This document shows, piece by piece, positions 25,081 through 41,000 of a DNA stretch of 64,000 nucleotides; within the stretch, counting starts at the first letter, position 1; each line of letters begins with the position of its first letter. The translations under genes and the position numbers were made by a program. Location: the NCBI RefSeq assembly GCF_020882245.1, contig NC_083598.1:9479178-9543177 (forward strand), in the 5' to 3' direction. The notes under the pieces were generated by a model. That model was not told the origin of the DNA, did not search any database, and saw nothing but the letters and a program-made list of their open reading frames with translations. This stretch comes from Rhopalosiphum padi (taxonomy: Eukaryota > Arthropoda > Insecta > Hemiptera > Aphididae).

Positions 25081-26438
25081 GTATTGTGATATGATTTAAG
25101 TTTTTCAAAAGTTATTGGCGTTATTGCTCGTCGAAATTCGTTTCTTAACTCTTGTTTGTAAAAACACAATACAGAAAAAAAAAACACGAAATTTACTTTT
25201 TTAAAGTATTGGCTGTGATATTTCGATACATTATTGCCATAAATATATATATCGGTGACGTGTGTAAATAGTGTATATGTGTATTTTCATTTTCTGTCTG
25301 TATATCTGCCTGTCTTTCTTTTAACCATTTGAACCGTGTAATTTCGGATGCCGTCATTCTGACATTTTTTCTACCCTTTGTAACTTGCAATTGACACAAA
25401 GAAACACCATGTGAAGTTTTTGAAATACGAGCCAATCATAGTGCGCATACAGACGAGGAAAATGAAAAAAGAGTCTAATGAATTCTCAGTACAAATACAA
25501 TATATAGGTAGATGTACCTATACCATGTATACAAAGATAGAAGATAAGGGAAAAGCTTAAAATGATCTTTACAAACGTTTATCTCGAGTTATAATTGCTT
25601 CTAAATCCTAAAACCGACTTTAAGGAATTGCATCTACTCTATAATTTGTTCTGTGCTGATATCGGTTTATGAGAGTATTTTACTTGAATTGCTACCAACA
25701 AGTTGTTTAGTCGCGTATAATATTCTATAGAAACTCCAACGTTTTTAGTGGGTGTCTTTTCGTTTCAAGCAAACCATGATACATAGAAATATGAAAGAGT
25801 CTAACCGCGCCGTTCGTTTTTAATATTAAATATTTAAGTGTTTTTTTTTTTTATATTACAAGAGTGGTTTTTATTTTTATAAAACAAATTATATGTCTTG
25901 ACAATTTTCAAGAACGCGTCTGTCAGCCTAGTAAAATTGAAAAGTTTTACTTGACATACATGTATCAAGACATATACTTTGTATTTTTATTATTATTATT
26001 AAGTAGATGTTCGAAGATATGAATAAATTATGGTCGTATAATAGCAAAACGTTTTCTATGTTTACTTGTGTATACTATAATAATATAGTATACTAATATA
26101 ATGTAATATTATATATTTTAACGTTACAGTACATTTTAAGAGTAAACATATTAACTATAAATATAGGTACCAAGTATACAAAAAGTATAAATAAATAAAC
26201 ATTTATTCAAATATTTTATATTGCTTTTATAAAGGAAGATAATAATATTACAAATAATTTCAAACCATTTAAATTAAATTTGTATTTATTGACGAACTTA
26301 ATAATTTAAAAGTAGCCATAACTTTAAGCATAGAACTTATAAATATTTATTAAAATGTGTGAAACTGAATACATTTTTTTTAAGCTTTTATAGTATACAG
26401 TAATTATATTGAAATGAATTCAGTGGTTTCCAAGCGTG

Positions 26439-26458
26439 ATTGTCAAAAATTTGACAAT
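26439..26458. repeat. 20-bp near-perfect palindrome
   Basis: ATTGTCAAAAATTTGACAAT, imperfect only at the centre. About 60 bases on, GTCTGATTAA (26516-26525) is matched by its reverse complement TTAATCAGAC at 26626-26635, with a small CTGTC/GACAG hairpin between. A decayed inverted-repeat element is possible, but no target-site duplication was found. Confidence 0.5.
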
Positions 26459-28369
26459 TTATTAAAACTATTCCAAAAGTTTTCTTTTATAAAAATAAAC
26501 TTCTGGATGGAAAGTGTCTGATTAAGGCTGTCGGGACTGACAGTAATCGTTCCTAAAATGAAAAAAAAAATGGAAATTCTAAAACTTTCAGGATCGCGTC
26601 GAATTCAAAAGTGTTCGTTTTTTTTTAATCAGACTAACCTTAAGAATACCTTCTCAACTTTAACGTTTTGTATGTGTATGTGAATTTAGAATTTGTATAT
26701 TACAGTTAAGTACCTATAGTTTATTTTTTTTGGAAAGTGATACTTTTTTTCATTTTGGGAACATTATGTCTTACCTTTTATGTATATCTAATGATCCTAT
26801 ATCATTTTTAATTTTCATGTATTAAAATTACATTATGGTGTATTATGTAAATTAAATTATGGATGTATAATTAGCTATCCAATAGTAGGTACCTATACAT
26901 GTCTGAATCATACATATAATTTAATGAATTCAAATATTTTTTATAAATAATACATATTATTAATAAATCGTATCTATTACATTATTTGGTACAGTATGTG
27001 TTGTGTGATTATTTGAAAAAATTAATCAAGTACACCTATACATAATATGTGTGATGTTTCCGTGGTATAATAATAAAGTCACACAAGACGCATATCAAAA
27101 GAAAAATTATATATTATTGTAAATTTAAATTTAATAGATTTGTATGGCTAATGTACCTATAAAATTACAATATAATCGTATTCATAAATTATAGATATTG
27201 TTAACTCGTATACTATATCTTCTTCAGTGTTTTAATATTATAATGAAGTCAATAATAACTGTGTAATATTTTAGTGTGTCAATTCGGTGGTTACAAAAAA
27301 CCTTCCGCATAAAAGAAACATTCTTTCTTTATATAACGATGAATGATGCATTATATCGCCTAATGTAATATTATATTATACTTTTATAAAGTTACAATGA
27401 TCTAGACATTAGATGCATGGATTATTTATTTATTATAATAAAATAATTTGGCGTTTGTGTTATGGTGCGCTCTATTAAACAATACGCTACGATACTATAT
27501 ATTTCATAACAATCGGATATATGTATATATCATACCTACTCAAATAGCATAAATTAAATATTTTATAAAAGCATTGATTTTCCTGAAAAAAAATCTTTTT
27601 GTATATAACTTTTCCCGTTGCTCCAGTGCTGCTTGCTTATATTTATATATATATACCAGAGCGACGCTATTATTATAATCTGAACGTCATCGAGTCTATA
27701 TATAATGTTATTATTACAATCGTTTTACAAATATAAAAATATTATTTTTACCCATTATGTTATGTACAATAATACCTTTAAGTTTCGAGTTATCGGTTCA
27801 CTCTATTTATTAACGATATTTATGCTCTTTCTCCAATGCGAGTTTAAATTGATTTGCAATGTCAAACTATAAAAGTTACATCAGCAAAAAACGATTCAGA
27901 AATTCTTAAAACGTATTTAGTATATAATATAATGTACCGAAAGTCCAAACTATATCGTAACAACGGTAAACATATATTATACTTTACAGCTATAGAAGCT
28001 ATGTATATAATGGAAGTACACGTGTCATGCATAATATTGTATATTAAAGTGTGACATTTGAGCTAGAAAAATAAATGTAGCTATTTATAATAATATTATA
28101 GTGACCTACTAGAATAAAATAAAAATATAACGGTATTTTTTTAATAGCTTTACCATCGTCGTTGTATATGCGAAGTGAACGAATTAAAAAATATAATATT
28201 GTATAAAAAATTCATAAATAGAAATAAAAAATCGAGTTATTTCTCTGTTTAAGAAGCGAAAAAAATAAACGTTTAAAAATTTATCAGAGTATAAAAACCA
28301 AAAAAAAGTACGGCGCAAAACCTCTGCGAAATTTCACTGGTTTATCGAAATTAACATTTAAAACGAAAA

Positions 28370-28880
28370 GTAGACCACAGTCTGTAAACATCTGCTGCGC
28401 ACCCGCAAAAACCGCCAGCAACGCGGACTCCGTACGCGCGCCTTCGGTCCGAAAAAACCGCATTAATATTGCAACGTGGTGTTTTTATTCATTTTTTTTT
28501 TTTTATTTTGTTTTTCCTCGCGAGTTAACTCCCCGGAACGGTTGTCGGCCGCTACGGTTATCCTTCAGAGGCAATCTCGTCATAATAATAATATGATCTC
28601 ACTGGAACGGGGTTTGAGGCGCGTAACGCGCTCGGAATAATTGAAGCACGTACGAGATTCGTGGGACCGCATCGTTCTGAACAATAATAAATAATAATAA
28701 TAGTTATAATAGTGTAGTACAACGTCTGTGCGAAGCAAACACGGAGACAGGTCGTCACGATTGGACCCCTTCCACCGCAGTAATCTTGCAGAACGGCCGC
28801 CCAATCGTCCAACCGGTTGTGACCGTCCAGCAATAATATATTTTATTGCTCTAATTTGTTACCCACTAGGTGTCACCGGT
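28370..28880. promoter_or_regulatory. GC-richer islands split by an ATT/AAT tract
   Basis: CpG-rich patches at about 28390-28470, 28520-28680 and 28730-28880 surround an AAT-rich stretch. Overlapping frames on both strands reach 74-91 codons, but they include the repeat and none has splice sites that fit phase 1. Probably regulatory or neutral. Confidence 0.25.
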
Positions 28881-31800
28881 CAACACGCCGGTACTGTATT
28901 AATATTTAGACACACATTCATTTGTATATCCACACCACAGTGGTATGGACCTGTATACCTAAAACGGGTAATGCACATATTGTAATGATGTAATATAATT
29001 AGCTAAATGTTAAAATGCGCACCAGAAAAACGGAATGATATTTTATCATTATCTTTATTTTCATTATTACTTATAACTTAATATTATTATAGGCTGTTTT
29101 GTTTCCAACGATTTCAGCGGCTACGATGATAAAATAATAATATAATATTATATAAACATATAATGATAAATATAATAATTATAAACATAGACCGCACATC
29201 ATATATCATTGTTTGTATATAATATTAAATTCGGTAACAGCAATCAACCATAAATTGTATTCAAGACATGTCGACAAAATATCTAATTATATCAATGATT
29301 CCATTGTTTCTGTTTTAACCAATAATATTATCATACTAAAAGTGCGATACAAACTCATGATGTTAATAGTTTTTGTAAATCGCATCGACAAACTCCTTTA
29401 TTATTAATTTTTTATTACACTTAAATACTTGTTTCAATCTTATTATAAAGCCTCACTATTCTGAAAATAATAGGAATACCTATTAAACTGTATATTTGTA
29501 TGAAATTAAAATCTGTACGGCATAATCCCACGCCTTGTCAATTATTTTTCAAGTAAATTATTTAAGTTTCTTGCAAAATGAACAGTTTTGTAGAACGTTT
29601 TATGTCGTAAAAAATATTATTATTCTTTTTAATTATACGCACAATAAGGCTCGTTGTTTAAATATAAAAAAATATTCTGTATTCAAAAACAAATTAAAAA
29701 AAAAGTTTTAAACTTCTAAATATTGTGCTAAAATATAAAAGTATGAAAAACTTAAAAAAAAATTAATAAAAAAGATTTTACAAAAATAAATTTCTCGTTT
29801 GATATTTAATACTTATCTCTCTGTAGACAAGACAATCCACTTAGTGTAAACGATATTTCTATAGCATTAACTTTATTATTAAAGCATGTTTTTCGTGGAC
29901 CTTATATGAAGAATCTCAAATACGAGTACATAACATCTTTCCATGTCTATTAAGAGCGAATAATTAGTTTTTTATTTTCAAATGACAATAATAATTACAA
30001 CGTCAATATATACGACTAAATATTATTAACTGGAATATTTATTAAATAAATTCAACGTAAACTTATTTTTTTTTAAATACTTGAAATTTTCCAACTGTTC
30101 AACAGTATGTGAAATTATCTATGGTATTTTGAAAGTGGTAGGAACTTCTTAGTAACGAATGTTTGTTTATAGAATTTCATTTATTCCAGTTTCCTGTCGG
30201 TATCTATATAAATAAGCAATTAATATAATAATACAATATAATATACATACCTGTCATATCTCACATGAATAATTTTTTTTAAATATTTTAACATGGCTAT
30301 AACTTTTTATTTTTATCAACTACTATATTATCATGATTTATTTTTGATATTTAAATTTTGAATTGTCTAGGATACGAATTAAAATACTTAAAAACTATCA
30401 TTTTTTTTATTTTTTATTAGACATCTAAATATTATTGTCTGATTCATATTTTTATAGATATTTTCAGAGTTTAACAAAATAAACATAAACAATATGTTCA
30501 AAAAATGATGTATTAATTATTTTAAAATATCAATTTAGTCGTTGAATGAATAGAAATTTTACTGCTTACAATTATTTACTGCTTATAAAACCATTAATCA
30601 ATTAGGTTTAAAAAAATTTAAAAAACAATAATAGTGTAATTCCAAGTATAGATTCCTCATCACAGTTAGTAATGTAGGTATAGTACTTATATATAATTTT
30701 AATTTATATAAAGATATTGCCTAATGTCTAGAGCAATTATACTAGGCCCGAAATATTCATAAAGATATTTAGGTATTAAAATTGTATGTTTAAAATCGTA
30801 GAAAATAAAAAGAAATATATTGTACAGTGTACACGTGATATAACTATAATGGCATGTGTATATATTTTTAATCTTAAAGGCGTTTCTCGCGATACGGTCT
30901 AGAAAAATTCAAGGCGTATTTGGACATTATAATAATAATATATGCAGTCATGAACGAGGTCACGTGCGTTTTGGAGTGGTCACGAACGTTCATCGAATCC
31001 TACGTATACGATCCTTTGAGACTTTTCCGGAAAAACTCGTGTCCTTCGGACCAAAAAGTTCCCGAAGCGAAATAAATATAAAAAAATCCTTGCCTGCATG
31101 TACGATTAAAATATTTTCTTTAACCTCTTATTTTATTTTGTTTGTTGTTGTTTTTCATATATATTTTATATATATTTAATGGATTTTTAAAGTGTTTTTT
31201 TTTCCGACAATAATCTGCAAAGCGTAAAAGACGTTTGGAGAAATATTTTTTTCTTCCGCCTCACCGCTGCTTCTTCGCTTATATATAATTCAAAAATGTA
31301 TTACCACAAAGTCTTTAAAAAATGCCTCTATTCCGTGTAGGTTATACATTACTGTTATTGACAATGCTTAAAATTTAATTTTGTTTCCTTTCGGTCATAT
31401 TTCACTGTAGTATGTATTAATCTATACGATTTATGAGCCTGGGGTGACAGCTAAGAAGAAAGTATTAAAATATAATATGTTTTTTATAATCAGTATTTAT
31501 TTTTATTTTTAAAATATTCGTAATCCAATCAACAGGTACATTGTAATCGCATACATCCTTCTAAGAAGCACGTTCGCAACGATCCGTTTGATACGACAAT
31601 CTAAAGAAGTCCAATAAAAATGAACTCGAACTATCCGTGCGATGTGAATTAGTGATTATTTCCATCTGAAATGATTTAAAAAACTCAAAAGTGTGAGCTG
31701 GTAGAGATGGTAGATTACATGGACTTTAAAACTAAATTTAACTATTTCGGATCACAACAAAAACTCAGAAATTTAATGGAATTTAAACCTACGTTTTTTC

Positions 31801-33381
31801 CTCATAATTTATGTTATGGAATCGTGTATTCATAAGGATTATAAACGTGTAAACTTTTTATGTGCAATATTAGTTTTTGAGTGTTTTTAGTTTTAGAGAC
31901 ATTTGCGATAATGTGTTTCTATACTTTCCATGCGTCGTCTACTGGAGTAACTAAAATACATATGTGAAATAAAAATAATATTTCACTACCCTTTTACACA
32001 TCCTAACAACCCCGCAGAGATTCCTGAAAAAATGTATATTTTGATTAACATCTGGAACTTATTCCCATGAATATTTTTCGTACTACTCGTAAAATCATTC
32101 TTCAAATTCAAAATCAGTCCACGACATAACATTTTTATTTACAGTACGGAACCACTGTTGTATACATTATATTATACACATTTGTATAAAAAATGTACAT
32201 ATATTTATTATACATTTTATTTTCGGTGGTGATATATACTCGAAGATTCAACAATTGAGATGTTTTAAAAAGCTTTGTGAAGAATATAAATTCAAAACTG
32301 TTTCCATTGTTATCACCTGTATAGTTGTTGAAAGAAATGCATATTAATATATAACTGTGCAATGTGTTAAGTTTTTTTCAAACGATGAAAATATATAATA
32401 TGAATTGTACGAATGATGGTGGATATTTTAATAATGAAAGGTGGGTGCAATGAACTACAGGTATATACACTTCTTAGCTAAAATCGTGTTAACGATTTTC
32501 GATAAAATAAAAATCGTTTGTGTTTCAATACAATAACGGTATAATTTCATTCACTAGATAGCACTACTAACACACATAGGTAGGTATAAACATTTCTGGT
32601 AGAAATAATCTCTATAATTTGCTACAATAACATGATATTATTTAGACTACTACTGTCTATCATATAAGTATACAATGATAACGAATACTATAATGTATTT
32701 GCTTAACTTAATTTAAAATTAATGATTTATCATAGAATTAGTCTAGTTTACACAAAATATATGTACATTTATTGATTTATTTAAGAATTTATCTATTATT
32801 GAAACTGGAATGTTTTTATTTAAGCTTTAAAAAATACCAATAATATACTTAATCCTATATTTTAGAGATTTTAAACACCTTAATTTACTCTATTTTAAAT
32901 TAATAATTGTGTTAATTACAAAAATCGTCATTAGTCAAATACAATATAACCATGTTATATCTTACTTTTCTTATTCTATGATAAATATTAATTAAGGAAG
33001 CAATAAATACAATATTTAAACAAACTACAATATATTTTTAAAATAAAATATTACGCCTTTATTATAGAAATTAAATAATTCAATTTTGCATCAGAAAAAA
33101 ATTTTTTAGTAAAGTAATTTTTTCTCGTGAAATTGAAGTTACATGTGATATGCTATTTAATTTATAGTTGGTGAATTGGATGATATTGATTTAACGTAAT
33201 TATATAATACATTTCTTTAATTTATGACTTTTTAAACAAGTTTTACAAGTTTGACGGAAAAAAAATAAACTACAATTAGTAAAAGATGGGGAAACGCTGG
33301 TAGTAAAGCAAGGTAAGCGTATATTCGTCATTGGAATTTTTAAGTAAAGAGATCATTCTCTCCAATATTTGGTTTCGTGCG

Positions 33382-33400
33382 CGCTCTCTCTCTCTCTCTT
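33382..33400. repeat. (CT)n microsatellite
   Basis: About nine CT units, giving an Arg-Glu run on the minus strand in a frame that is not a gene. Confidence 0.9.
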
Positions 33401-33589
33401 CCTCTATCCTTCTCTGCGATTTAGCGTTTTCTGTTACCCTGCCGAACAACCGATAGCGAAATAATACGATCAAGCCCTCTACTTGAAATTAAATCAAACC
33501 CAGTTTGTCGTCTGTGTTGGTGCACAACTTATGTTTCTATAAAATAAATAATAAAAATAACCAACAAACTGGCGTCGACCAACTACGAA

Positions 33590-33870
33590 TGGGGAGTATC
33601 AAACGCGACGGCGCGAAGAGCGAAAGACAAAAATAATTGAGGGGCAAATGCGAAGTAGTGGAATGATGCGCGGGTTGAAATAAAGCAGCCCCCGAGCGAG
33701 GATCTCGTTAGTCAAAAGGGTCAACAAGGGATGTTTTCTTTCAATATGAACCCACCACCCTTTCATTCCACCGCCACTAAACTTAAACGTCCTGCTCTTA
33801 CACTGCCACGCGCTTACTCCGGGCAATGCGCGGCTGTCCACCATGGTACACCCCGATGCAATATTTTTGT
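33590..33870. promoter_or_regulatory. GC-richer island; possible conserved element
   Basis: A repeat-free, CpG-containing block. The minus strand is open for 81 codons starting at the ATG near 33844, with mixed composition, but I recognise no domain. It ends in an Arg-rich tail with no fitting donor. It is more likely a conserved non-coding element than a gene. Confidence 0.3.
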
Positions 33871-34079
33871 AATAATATAATGTGCCCTAAAACATCTTGT
33901 GCATGTATACTTTATATATATATACACATCAGTATGTGTGTTATGTGTGTAGGTATAAGAGAAAAACGCTTGTTTTTGCCGCGTCCGGAAGGAAAAATAT
34001 AAAATCTCGTGCGCCGTTGTTTGTTTGCGTTATTCCGCCAGTTGTTTGTATATATACAACGAACAATAAATATATATTT

Positions 34080-34080
<1 letters not shown>

Positions 34081-34152
<72 letters not shown>

Positions 34153-34153
34153 T
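34081..34153. repeat. (AT)n(GT)n(AT)n compound microsatellite
   Basis: About 24 uninterrupted GT units (34094-34142) between AT runs. It is the longest dinucleotide array in the window and a likely polymorphic marker. Confidence 0.95.
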
Positions 34154-37100
34154 ATAGGTAGTTTATGTATTTTTATGTATAATATTAAACTGAATATCTA
34201 GAATTGCGATACATATACGGTAGCGACGGTGGTTAGTTACCTATATATACGGTTGAAGAATGGGTCGTGGGCCGTGGCTGACAGAATGAACGCTATTACG
34301 ATATTTGTACAACCTTTTCATAGGTACCTATATATTATTATTATATATAGTAACAGAACGTTTTACATCGTCCATGTTATACTGCAGACATGACGTGACC
34401 GGCGGAAATGGTGCGCTCGACCCCGGGGGCTATATAGTGTTTGTTAGTGTTTGTTTGGACCCGAGTACATAGTATATTATACCGATGCGGATCCCAAAAT
34501 TGCGCTGCTCTAGATAAAAATAATAATAACACAAATAATAGTAATAATAATGGTGACTATGACGATGATGTTGCTGATGACGTTGAAATAAAACACAAAC
34601 GAACAACACAACTAATGCGTACAAAACTCTAATGTATTGAAGTCAGTATTGTTTTATTTAGTTTTTTGTACGACCTTTGTACAAGCAGGTTCAAGGATTA
34701 TTTATACTTGTACTACAATACGTCATGTGTACAAACCCTATTCAGTAGGATATTTTAATATAACGTCATAATTCGTCTTGTTATATTTCAATAACTGAAT
34801 TTTGTATCATCTTAGAATACGCGTTATCTAGATATATATATAGTTATTAGCATGACAATATAGTAGATTAAAACTTGTTAAGTATTCAATAAATTACAGT
34901 GTCAGTTATTATATAGCCACTGACCGAATATAATTTATACACCAATGTACGGAAAAAATCTATTTCAATTTATTTTTTGACTTGTTGACATTTTGGTTAT
35001 TATTATAGTTATATTATTGAGGTGTAAATTAAATTATAAAATAAAATAATAATAATAATAATTAACAAGTTGTGTAACAACGATTATAGTTCATTATGAT
35101 AAATAAACATGAATAAATATAAAAGACTTTATTTTGGTGCACATTTTCAATTAAAATATTATAATGATGATATTCATATTGGCTATTATATATTATAGTA
35201 TAAAAAAATAATATATTTTAAGTCTTTAAGTCCGTCTAAAATAATTCATATCACATCTCCATAAAGGACCCTATTCACTATTGAATTAATTTTTTTAATA
35301 TTATATTTAAAATGTTTATTGTTTATTGTTTATTAAAGTATTAATAAATTCATTAATTTATTGTGTTTTATTTTTTAAGTTACTTATATTTATATTTTAT
35401 ACATTTTGATTGAAATTATTAGAGAATAAATCCTTTGAAAAGACTCTGATCTTAACCTACTTTAAAACTGTAATGTTGTTACATTAAAGTTCAATTTAAA
35501 TCTACCTCGATCGTATTTTAAGCATAATATACCATACACATTGATCAAAAGACTCTCCAGAGTTATTAAAACGTATTTAAAGTTATTTAATATTAAATTA
35601 TTAAGTATAATATATAAATTTAATATAATAAAATGTAATTTATTGGTTGCTTTTAAAATATCTAATATATTAATATAAATAAACATAGTTTTAGTTAAAC
35701 TATTTAAACTTCAATATATAATATACTGTTTAATTAATTTAGTATAATATAAATAGGTATATATACCTATATAGTCTTATTAAAAATTATTGTAACTCAT
35801 GTATAATTAATTTATATGAATATTCTTATTTATTCTAAATAAACTAATTATATAATATATTCTACATACAATTTCCCACTATTAAATTATCAATTTACAG
35901 TGCAGATATAAATCTTACAACTTTTATTATTGAATTTTGAAAACGTGAATTGATTAGAATTTGTAAATTTAAATATAATAATACATTATATTATTTACTG
36001 TTGTACAGTAATAAATATTATAGTGATTGACATTATTGTTGCTTGAGTATGTTATAAAGTCATAAAGAGGAGTTCCCTTGACTATTGTATTTATAAGTAT
36101 GTCAATAGATATGAACTCATTTAAGTTCCCAATCCAATTCACTTTATAACCATAATGACGTTTATTAAAATCAATATATTATTATTATAATATTATACTG
36201 TAAAAATGGACCGAAAGAGAGGTGAACCTAAATTGCATACCTAGTACGCCGTTTAAAAATAATTTTATTATTAAACCTATAATAATTATGGTTGCAATGA
36301 CCTACTTAGACTGTGGCGAGAAAAATATTTATTGTGTTAAAAAATATTGTATAAATTAAGGTGATCCCTAAGTAAACATTAATTTAATTTTTGGTGTAAA
36401 AAGTGAATGAGCGGATTAAAGAAACGCATGCATATTCAAGTACCTATATTGGTGGTTGTTTTGATTCGTATCACCTTTACCAACATATTATGCAATAATT
36501 AAGTAAACTATATTATACTATTGAATACCATTTAAATGTAGTGTAGATAGTATTTACTGGTGATAAAATATACTTTTTAAATAGTCGTAAGACCTCGACT
36601 TTAGAGTAATTCAATTATTTCAATTATCTAAAAAGTGTAAAAAGCAATAACTATTTTATCTTGGGATTTATTACATTTATTATATTATATATTTGAAATA
36701 AGTTTATTAATTTTAATTTATAATTTATAGTCTTAAAAATTATAAAAATTATATTTCTTGATAAATCTTCAATTTATAATATTAATATTGCGGGCTAACC
36801 AGTTGCCACGCTCAGAATACTGATTTTTTAATATAATTTTATGGTTTAAAAACATTTAATACAAATATACTTTTTATGTTCTGTATATTTAATAAACGTA
36901 TAATATTTCCAAGTATATACAACAAAATACATTGATTTAATTAAAACGATTGTATGGACAAAACAGTTTAATTTCCGTTTAAAACCATATTGTATTCTTT
37001 TATATACTTAAGACTTCTATATAATAGCAAGGTAACAGAGGAGTAGTTGATAAATGTATTATTTAACCACAAATATTAATTTCAGTGATTTAGTATAGGT

Positions 37101-38314
37101 ATTATATGTATACTATTACAATTGAATTTACGAGGAGAAATGTCTAGAAACACAATAAAGACTATTAATATTATAATAACAGGAAACGAAGGGGACTATC
37201 GTATACGTATATTATAACCCACAATAAATGTTTCAAAAATCAACAATCAAGTTATAATATATACGATGACATATTATATTTTTATAACAATCGCTTCCTG
37301 TTTATATAAAAAAAATCTCTTTAATTTTTAGCAAATCAAATAATTGTACATATTTTCGAAACTTAAATAAAATATTGATTGTTTATTTTATCATTTATTT
37401 ATTTTTAGAACTACTTGCTGTATAGTATATATTATAACACAGATAATTGCAACGAGGATACAATAAGCAACGATTTCATTTCGAATTTCATAAAAAATTC
37501 GTTGTCTTATACGATTATGTTTGACGTATCTCTATATATAGTCTCGATATAGTTGATACAAAGCTCGATGTAACAAGCGTTTTATTAAACAACTTATAAA
37601 AAACTATAATTGAAAATCTTACAAGTGCAATATATGTTTGGCAAATGTTCAATGCACTATTATCTATAAGAATACACCGTTTTGATTACAATAGTTTTAA
37701 AGTCTAACAGCTTTAAAATTTTGGCAAGTTGAGTATGTACAAAGAAAATAATAACCATATATAAATAGTTTTACTATCTCTCTATAGAAAAATGTAACGT
37801 TCTCATCCGTTCGGTTTCCAGCGCTTTTAATTTCATGTATATTATTCATATATGACTTAATCATTTGAATTCATCAGTTATAATAATAATATTTGATTAT
37901 TGTAACCATCGTTTGCGTAGAGGTGTGTAACCACACAGCCGTACATAAGCCGTATTTATACATGATTCACTTTTGGTGATCATTTTGGATGAATCATTTG
38001 CAGTCGACCAAAAGTTGAATACTACCCAAATTCATTCATCGTTCAATGCGGTTATTTAACTTTTGATAATATCGTGTGTACACCGTTAATTTTTCATTGA
38101 CTATGCACAATTCATCTTGAATGATTGTCAAAACGTGGCTTAACATAATAGAACAATTAATTATTTTTTCCGTTGTCACTTTTTCCCGTTTCTATAGCGC
38201 TATGCACGGAACTTCACAAAAGACTACTGAAATCAGCGTGCGTGCGTGTATATTATTCATGCCCACCCGAATCTGTACTAGCCATGAAAAATATTTCATA
38301 AATTCTTTCTCATC

Positions 38315-38334
38315 ACCCCCCCCCCCCTCCCCCC
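38315..38334. repeat. Poly-C tract
   Basis: Twelve to thirteen Cs, two Ts or TC, then six Cs. It is strongly out of keeping with the AT-rich context and is a possible transposon-internal C-rich stretch, but no termini were found. Confidence 0.7.
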
Positions 38335-40319
38335 ATCACTAACACTGACGGGAGTGTCGGCTGATGATCAAAGTTGTTTTTAAGGTTTTAACCTTTGAAA
38401 ATAATGTTTCTTATATGGCTGATATCTATTATTATCAAATATATTAATTCCTCACTTTTATACATATACATATATTATTATTATTATTATTATATCAACA
38501 TCATCATCGATGAATATTTAATGAAAACTCGGAGTCCACAAACGACCAAGCCTTCTTGTGGGGTACTTATTACTTACTTACTTCATTATTATTATTATCA
38601 TCATTACTGTCAATTAATATATAATGAAAATAAGGCCTCCATGAGCGTTCGAGGCCCCACATTGAGGTTTTTATTATGATTATTATTATTAGAAGTAGGT
38701 AGTAGTATAGTGTTACTATTAGAGTAGGTAGTATTTTGTCGTCGGTTTGCTAAAATTATTTAAATTACCAATTTTTAATTATATTTTCTTCTTCTCGGTC
38801 GAAAATGTTATGAACGTCCGAGCTTTCCTCTACTTTCGCAATAAAATGCAGTTTCCAACGTGAAATTTGTCTTTTTTACTTTTATTAATATTTTATCTTA
38901 TAATCTTATAATATTAAATTACTTCACTTAAAAAAAAAAAACAGAAAACCCTTAAATCTCGATTATAATAGTGGATCTCTGTTGATAGTTTGTGAATTTT
39001 ACTATATTTGATGTCATATGCCAAATTGAACCAACGTAATAGAAATTTGTTTTTTTTACATTTATATTAATCTCCATAAAACCCACTTTTTTATTTTTTC
39101 AATAACTTTATAAACATTTTGCAGATATAATAGTGGTTCATAATTTAGATATCTGCATTATTTTGTTAGTTATATGGTTTAAAAATAATTTCATATAATA
39201 TTTCGTTGGATTTAAAAATAGGTGCTTATATACTGCCTATATTAAATGAATACTACAATTATATTTACAAATTACCAGACTAAATTTTAATTGTATTTAT
39301 TTTAAAAAATCTTTCTTTTATATACAAAGTAATTCACTATGTTCGACCTCCTTTTATAATATTTTATAATGATGTGGTTATTCAAACTCTGATTTTTTAA
39401 AATTCTTAGTAGGTATATCAAATTGTCATATAGTTAGATTTCAATCAACCATTATTTTTTTTAACAATAACCATATTTTTTTACTATTAATTGTAAAAAA
39501 AAAATTTTTAAATTTATATGAATTTTAATGACTTACTTTTTTCTTCATTTTACCTAAAATATAAAGTAGATATAATATTTAGTTTGGTATATTTATTATG
39601 GTCAGAACCTTTTTACAAACCATAAAGTACTAATAACTTTAATTTTAAAATCATCATAGCCTTCATGTCTTTAAAAATATTAGCATGCACTATAATAATT
39701 ATCGTTAGTTTTAATAATTTAAAAACTATTCGTTCAACTTTTAGTTTGTATACATTAACATTAAGATTAAATAAAAAATCTCCAGATTAATATTTTATAG
39801 TAATAAGAGGGTTTTCACTTGAAAGACAGAAGTTTGTATGTCACTCCTTAAATGGCGTAAAAAATGTAAGTAGGTATTTAAAAATATTATTTTTAAGTAT
39901 ACTTAAAAATTCTAATAAAAATTTAAATAACTTCATTGTTGAAGGGAAAATGGTGGAGATTATGCATGGTGAATTACCGACTGTACTGTTAACAATAAAA
40001 TATTTAAAAAATATTTATACATTAACATTTATTTTAAACGGACACGTTACCATGCAGCTATATAGTAGGTTATACGTATACTACTCAATTGCCTATAATA
40101 CGTTTTTACACAACAAACTTTTAATTCCCAAAAGACAAGCTAAAATGTGATGTTGTTGGGTGGAATGAGAGAGGGACACGAGTGTTTCAAAAGGCTCATC
40201 TTAGACGAATCCGCACGTATACATATATCAATTATTTCTAATGGTTAGCCGACAAACAAAAGCTAACGGTTTCTACTGTAGACATAAAGATTTACTTTTC
40301 AAACTTAATATCATTACTT

Positions 40320-41000
40320 ATAGATGGGGTGAGTTTCTGGCGAGACACCGCAACGCGTATAACGTAAAAATAATAATTATTATTCCCGTCGTCGCGTCGT
40401 CTAGTCACAGCGCGGGATGATACACGCAGCAAATAATAATAAACTTGTATAATATGGTATTATTGTTATTATTATATAGATTCGTTTTTCACGTAAAACC
40501 TTGTAAATCCCTCGTGGGTCGTCGCACGTGTCGAAAACAAGAATAACGCACATCATACATATATATATATACTATATGTATAATACACACGTGCACTGCA
40601 ACACGGAATGACTTTAAACGGGTTTAGTTTGCTCGATGTGTACGTCACTTACATATAGTGTATGTTTACGTAAGTGTACATACTTTAAGCACGTGGCACA
40701 CGTCTCTTCGTCTCTCCAAACAACAACCTGCCAACAAGGAAAATGGAAAAGAAAAAGAAAAAGTTGGACTGCAGAATCTCGAGACATATAATAGAGTATC
40801 CTCCACCCAAAGGAACGTCTGAGTTTTCGAATCGGTCGAATAAACTTTGACGAAATGCTGCAGAGTTTCTGGACTGCTCTACTATTGTTTCCACCGTCTA
40901 CATTGTCACTGTTATTATCGTTAAGTTATTATTTATTTTTGAATTCACTCTGGTACGACAAAATCACGCGCAAGCGAATTTTAGCGGAAATCCGATTCTC
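40320..41000. promoter_or_regulatory. Patchy GC-richer region
   Basis: CpG-containing patches near 40340-40420, 40500-40560 and 40680-40990 alternate with AT-rich repeats. No coding frame is convincing. A regulatory role is a guess from composition. Confidence 0.2.
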
